A stretch of 7,025 nt of DNA, taken from contig JAHEHB010000297.1 of the NCBI GenBank assembly GCA_024644775.1, positions 1 through 7,025 on the forward strand, in the 5' to 3' direction. Of the stretch, positions 4,485 to 7,025 are shown one piece after another; the stretch's first letter is position 1, and each line of letters starts with the position of its first letter. Source of the DNA: Deltaproteobacteria bacterium. Its GTDB lineage: Bacteria > Desulfobacterota > Desulfobacteria > Desulfobacterales > SURF-15. Below the pieces are notes generated by a model, which saw only the letters and a list, made by a program, of their open reading frames with translations, made no database searches and was not told the origin of the DNA. The position numbers and the translations under genes are program-made.

Positions 4485-6103
4485 TTGACCAATTTTCCTT
4501 TTTTCCAACATCCAGTTTCAAGTTTCCCCGCCTTCGGCGGGACAGGCAAGTTTCCATCCATTATTCTCTTGATTTCCCCGGGAATCGCATTCATTACCTC
4601 CGACGCAAGATACCCAAACGGTCCCAACTGTGCGGCCAGTGCATCGGCTGCAGCTCCATGGAGATAGACACCCATATGGGACGCTGTTTCAGGCGAATAT
4701 CCCTGGGTTACAAAACCGGCAATTAAGCCGGTCAGAACGTCACCCATACCGCCGGATGCCATGCCGGCATTGCCGGTGGGGTTTACAAAGGCGGTTCCAT
4801 CCGGATGCGCGATTACGGTACCGGCACCCTTTAGTACCATGTGAACCTTAAAGCGCGTTGCAAAATCACGGGCGTGTCTCATTCGGTCTTTTTGGATTTC
4901 GCGCGGTGTTATGTCCAGCAATCTTGCCATTTCCCCTGGATGAGGCGTTAAAATCATTGGCGCATCGACTTTTTCCAGTATTTTCCTAACTCCCGCTAGG
5001 TTATTTAATCCATCTGCGTCGATTACAAGTGGTACATCGGCATTTTGAATCAATCGATGGATGAGTCGCGTTGTTTCGGGAGCGGTACCGATACCCGGTC
5101 CAATAGCAAGACATTGTTTCCCGGAGAGTAAATCCATAATGGGTTCATACGCGGATTCATCAAGCGCTCCAGCATCAGTGTCCGGCAAAGGATACGTCAT
5201 CGCCTCGAGCACCAGCGTTTCTACAACAGGATTCAAACGTTTCGGCACACCCAATGTGACCAAGCCGGCACCTGCCCGCATCGCAGATGTGGCGGTCATG
5301 GCTGCAGCGCCGGTCTTTCCGGCGGAACCTGAAATGACCAACAGATGCCCTGTGTTTCCTTTGTGTGCATCCGGCAGTCTTGGTTCAAGATAAGCGTTGA
5401 TTCGATCAGAAGTAAGAAGATGTTGCACCGGACGTACACTGTCTGCAATATGAGGAGGGATACCAATATCAACAATTTCAAGTTCACCCGTATAGGTTGC
5501 ACCTGGGTGCATGATGTGGCCGATTTTGGGAAATGCAAATGTTGCCGTCATATGGGCGCAAACGCAGGCTCCGCAAGGTTGACCGGTGTCCGAATTGAGC
5601 CCGGAGGGGATGTCCACAGAGAAGATGGGTTTATGGGTCTTGTTGAGAAATTCGATGATTTCCTTGAAAAATCCTTTTACCTCCGATTTAAGACCCGTGC
5701 CAAGAATGGCATCTACCCAAATATCTATTTTTTCCATTTCAGATTGACGCTTTTTAAAGAACTCTGAATCGGTTATTTCGATAACCGGTACAGCCAACGG
5801 TCTCAGAAGCTTAAGATTTGTGGCCGCATCCCCCTGAACGCTATCCGGTCGAGCCAGAAGATATACGGAAACGGGTATGTGTTTTTGTTTCAAATACCGA
5901 GCGATCACAAAACCATCTCCACCGTTGTTCCCGCGACCGGCAACAACGCCAACCCGAAGGCCGGTTAATCCATCAAACGCGTTTAAAAGAATACGAGCAG
6001 CTCCTCGGCCGGCATTTTCCATTAGAATTTGACCCAGGAGTCCAAAGGATTCAATGGTTTGGTTATCCATTTCTCTCATTTCATCTGCCGTAACCAGATA
6101 CAT
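4481..6103 (-). CDS. nnr: Bifunctional NAD(P)HX epimerase / ADP-dependent NAD(P)HX dehydratase
   Basis: A 540-residue cytoplasmic metabolite-repair enzyme that interconverts R- and S-NAD(P)HX and dehydrates S-NAD(P)HX back to NAD(P)H with ADP. The N-terminal YjeF_N epimerase domain (about 1-220) has GRGNNGGDG (56-64), D-A-I-L-G-T-G-L (131-138) and V-D-I-P-S-G-L (163-169). The C-terminal ribokinase-like dehydratase domain (about 230-515) has H-K-G-x-x-G-H (247-253), G-P-G-I-G (335-339), I-D-A-D-G-L-N (361-367), T-P-H-P-G-E (386-391), and GNAGMASGGMGD (444-455) with catalytic Asp455. The ATG at 6103 starts the conserved M-x-L-V-T-A-x-E-M-R; the open frame reaches 6244, but the extra 47 residues contain the promoter and are not family-like. 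G-rich sequence precedes the start. Residues 519-540 derive from the repeat element at 4519-4555 and are an odd tail. It overlaps tsaE by 4 bp and leads the operon. Confidence 0.96.
   Translation of the reverse strand: MYLVTADEMREMDNQTIESFGLLGQILMENAGRGAARILLNAFDGLTGLRVGVVAGRGNNGGDGFVIARYLKQKHIPVSVYLLARPDSVQGDAATNLKLLRPLAVPVIEITDSEFFKKRQSEMEKIDIWVDAILGTGLKSEVKGFFKEIIEFLNKTHKPIFSVDIPSGLNSDTGQPCGACVCAHMTATFAFPKIGHIMHPGATYTGELEIVDIGIPPHIADSVRPVQHLLTSDRINAYLEPRLPDAHKGNTGHLLVISGSAGKTGAAAMTATSAMRAGAGLVTLGVPKRLNPVVETLVLEAMTYPLPDTDAGALDESAYEPIMDLLSGKQCLAIGPGIGTAPETTRLIHRLIQNADVPLVIDADGLNNLAGVRKILEKVDAPMILTPHPGEMARLLDITPREIQKDRMRHARDFATRFKVHMVLKGAGTVIAHPDGTAFVNPTGNAGMASGGMGDVLTGLIAGFVTQGYSPETASHMGVYLHGAAADALAAQLGPFGYLASEVMNAIPGEIKRIMDGNLPVPPKAGKLETGCWKKGKLVK
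4519..4555. repeat. GC hairpin flanked by 9-bp direct repeats in the nnr 3' end
   Basis: A perfect 6-bp-stem hairpin, CCCGCC-TTC-GGCGGG (4527-4541), is bracketed by direct copies of CAAGTTTCC (4519-4527 and 4547-4555). The element encodes the last residues of Nnr (L-P-V-P-P-K-A-G-K-L-E-T-G). The structure resembles a small dispersed palindromic repeat inserted at a gene end rather than family-conserved coding sequence. It has no T-tract and lies inside an operon, so a terminator role is unlikely. Confidence 0.6.
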
Positions 6104-6152
6104 CGTATGCGCCCCCCGGAATACTCGTGCTAGAATTCGTTTTAAAAAAATA

Positions 6153-6181
6153 AATATACCACATGACGTGAAAGCACTCAA
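6153..6181 (-). promoter_or_regulatory. Sigma-70-type promoter of the nnr-tsaE-lysC operon
   Basis: On the minus strand TTGAGT (6176-6181) and TATATT (6153-6158) are separated by exactly 17 bp, matching the -35 and -10 consensus at four and five of six positions. Transcription would begin near 6146, about 43 nt before the nnr ATG at 6103. It lies inside the upstream extension of the nnr frame, supporting the shorter start. Confidence 0.55.
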
Positions 6182-6237
6182 TGCGTGCGGGGATGAAATT
6201 CTCTCAATATTTACGAACACATGCTGGAAATAAGTCC

Positions 6238-6266
6238 TTGACACATCGGTTCTCCCAGGTTAATAA
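6238..6266 (+). promoter_or_regulatory. Candidate sigma-70 promoter toward the lyase gene
   Basis: A perfect -35 hexamer TTGACA (6238-6243) is followed after 17 bp by TAATAA (6261-6266), a poor -10. It faces the LeuD-like remnant and the isocitrate-lyase-family gene and is divergent from the nnr promoter, about 57 bp away. The weak -10 makes it uncertain. Confidence 0.35.
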
Positions 6267-6341
6267 AATTTGATGCTCGTCCACTGCGATTTCTGAATCA
6301 AGCGCTGATCCGTCATTTTTCTGAAACAATGTCTTTTCTTT

Positions 6342-6494
6342 AGAAAGTTTACACCGGTTGAACTCATTATTGCAGGTGACGATTTCGGATGTGAATCTTC
6401 GAGGGATGAAGCTTCCATGGCAGTGGAGGCACTGGGTGTGGCTGCTGTAGCGGCCAAATCGTTCGGTAGATTAAATAGAGAGGAGATACCCTGA
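6342..6494 (+). pseudogene. Remnant of a LeuD/aconitase-type small subunit (swivel domain)
   Basis: An open stretch with no start codon near its beginning reads I-I-A-G-D-D-F-G-C-E-S-S-R-D-E-A-S, then G-V-A-A-V-A-A-K-S-F-G-R-L, and ends at a TGA at 6492-6494. This lines up with the conserved core of 3-isopropylmalate dehydratase small subunits and related hydro-lyases (I-I-V-A-G-x-N-F-G-C-G-S-S-R-E-H-A-P ... A-V-I-A-x-S-F-A-R-I). About 60 N-terminal and 50 C-terminal residues expected of a roughly 165-residue LeuD are missing, the Gly of GCGSS is Glu, and the F-Y-R-N-A segment after S-F-A-R is absent. None of the three plus-strand frames upstream to 6120 restores an N-terminus. The core resembles coding sequence, so a decayed fragment is the best reading. 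Its last codons contain the Shine-Dalgarno of the next gene. The exact left edge is uncertain. Confidence 0.55.
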
Positions 6495-6498
6495 TATG
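6480..6498 (+). promoter_or_regulatory. Ribosome binding site and start of the lyase gene
   Basis: GAGGAG (6480-6485) lies 10 nt before the ATG at 6496. The Shine-Dalgarno falls within the final codons of the LeuD-like remnant, whose TGA ends one base before this ATG. The tight junction suggests the two were once translationally linked neighbours. Confidence 0.65.
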
Positions 6499-7025
6499 TC
6501 CGCAAGAAACAAACGATTTCGTGAGTTGATTGAAAGAGAAGAGATCTTAATGGCACCCGGGGTGCATGATGCTTTAACCGCCCGAATGGCAGAAAACTGC
6601 GGGTTTGAAGCGGTGTACATGACTGGGGCTGGTACTGTCAATGCCCAATTGGGCATGCCGGATCATAGCATCATTACACTTACGGAAATGGTGCTTAGTG
6701 CTGCTCGGATTACTAAAGTAACCAGAGTACCCGTCGTCTCGGATGCCGATACAGGTTATGGTGGTTTACTCAATGTCATGCGAACGGTAGAAGAATTTGA
6801 ATCGGCAGGTGTTTCCGCCATTCACATCGAGGATCAGGTGATGCCAAAACGGTGCGGACATTTAAGCGGAAAAGAGATTGTCCCTATAGAAGAAATGGAA
6901 GCCAAAATCCGTGCGGCGTGCCACGCACGAAAAGATCCTGATTTTGTGATCATTGCGAGGGTGGATGCCAGAGCGCCACTGGGGTACGAGGAAGCGGTGC
7001 GTCGGGGCAAGGCATATTTTGCGGC
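6496..7025 (+). CDS. Isocitrate lyase / PEP mutase family C-C lyase (2-methylisocitrate lyase-like), 3' end cut by window edge
   Basis: The first 176 residues of a protein of the isocitrate lyase/PEP mutase superfamily, a Mg-dependent alpha/beta barrel that cleaves or forms C-C or C-P bonds next to a carboxylate. It shows G-V-H-D-A-L-T-A-R (22-30), the metal-binding D-A-D-T-G-Y-G (83-89), H-I-E-D-Q (110-114), the lyase signature K-R-C-G-H (118-122) with catalytic Cys120, and D-F-V-I-I-A-R-V-D-A (149-158). K-R-C-G-H points to a lyase such as methylisocitrate, dimethylmalate or related 2-hydroxy-acid lyase, not a phosphonomutase. The substrate cannot be fixed from this fragment. A usual length is about 290 residues, so some 110 are missing at the window end. 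A LeuD-like remnant directly upstream suggests a former hydratase/lyase pair. It is divergent from nnr. Confidence 0.88.
   Translation, partial: MSARNKRFRELIEREEILMAPGVHDALTARMAENCGFEAVYMTGAGTVNAQLGMPDHSIITLTEMVLSAARITKVTRVPVVSDADTGYGGLLNVMRTVEEFESAGVSAIHIEDQVMPKRCGHLSGKEIVPIEEMEAKIRAACHARKDPDFVIIARVDARAPLGYEEAVRRGKAYFA

Noticed and set aside
4440..4555. CRISPR-like or transposon-end interpretation of the repeat cluster
   Set aside because: The units are 7 bp in direct tandem without spacers, and no transposase or target duplication beyond the 9-bp CAAGTTTCC copies is seen.
4404..4667. 87-codon plus-strand open frame containing N-W-K-L-E-T-G-N
   Set aside because: It is the reverse reading of the GGAAACT heptads and of tsaE/nnr coding sequence. 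The repeat explains its open frame.
5345..5767. 140-codon plus-strand open frame
   Set aside because: It is antisense to the nnr domain boundary, with no ribosome binding site and no family resemblance.
6104..6244. 47-residue N-terminal extension of Nnr to an ATG at 6244
   Set aside because: It does not resemble the family, it spans the -35/-10 promoter at 6153-6181, and the conserved M-Y-L-V-T-A-D-E-M begins at 6103.
6260..6556. Minus-strand frames across the LeuD remnant and lyase start
   Set aside because: They are antisense to the DFGC-SSRD core and to the start of the lyase, both of which make sense on the plus strand.

Overview
The window looks like chromosomal DNA of a Gram-negative, anaerobe-type bacterium, most likely a Desulfobacterota ('deltaproteobacterial') lineage. 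The evidence is the gene order nnr-tsaE-lysC, a stand-alone class II aspartate kinase, a Tat-exported multicopper oxidase beside a His-rich ZraP/Spy-type periplasmic protein, a sigma-54 promoter, and GGAAACT-type short repeats at gene ends. This assignment rests on recognising families and gene order by eye; no database search was run.

Region 1 (1-2360, minus strand) is an envelope metal-stress cassette. A ZraP-like periplasmic protein (1668-2144) comes first, then a hairpin terminator/attenuator (1602-1639), a small SHOCT-domain membrane protein (1267-1473) whose signal peptide lies in a neighbouring frame (1466-1561), and a Tat-secreted multicopper oxidase (1-1216) that runs off the window edge. 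Upstream of the ZraP-like gene is a textbook -24/-12 sigma-54 promoter (2199-2214). About 110 bp further upstream are two related 17-bp palindromic sites spaced 41 bp apart, the layout expected for an enhancer-binding response regulator of the ZraR type. That would make this a two-component-controlled, sigma-54-dependent metal response unit; the regulator is not in the window.

Region 2 (2360-2761) is an intergenic barrier. It carries three consecutive hairpin-plus-T-tract terminators for the minus strand and no credible gene.

Region 3 (2762-6181, minus strand) is a housekeeping operon. A promoter at 6153-6181 leads into nnr (bifunctional NAD(P)HX epimerase/dehydratase, 4481-6103), which overlaps tsaE (tRNA t6A ATPase, 3993-4484) by ATGA, followed 10 bp later by lysC (aspartate kinase, 2762-3982). 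lysC carries a strong internal Shine-Dalgarno and in-frame ATG exactly where alpha2beta2 aspartokinases start their beta subunit. The nnr/tsaE junction is built from GGAAACT heptad repeats and a GC hairpin, which are translated as the tail of one protein and the head of the next.

Region 4 (6182-7025, plus strand) holds a divergent candidate promoter, a roughly 45-codon remnant of a LeuD/aconitase-type small subunit, and the first 176 codons of an isocitrate lyase/PEP mutase family lyase (KRCGH motif). The hydratase-plus-lyase pairing recalls methylcitrate/dimethylmalate-type pathways, but the hydratase piece is broken.

No wholly unknown system is evident. The points most worth following are the sigma-54/tandem-palindrome control region, the frame break in the SHOCT gene, the internal lysC start, the repeat-built gene junction and the LeuD-like remnant.
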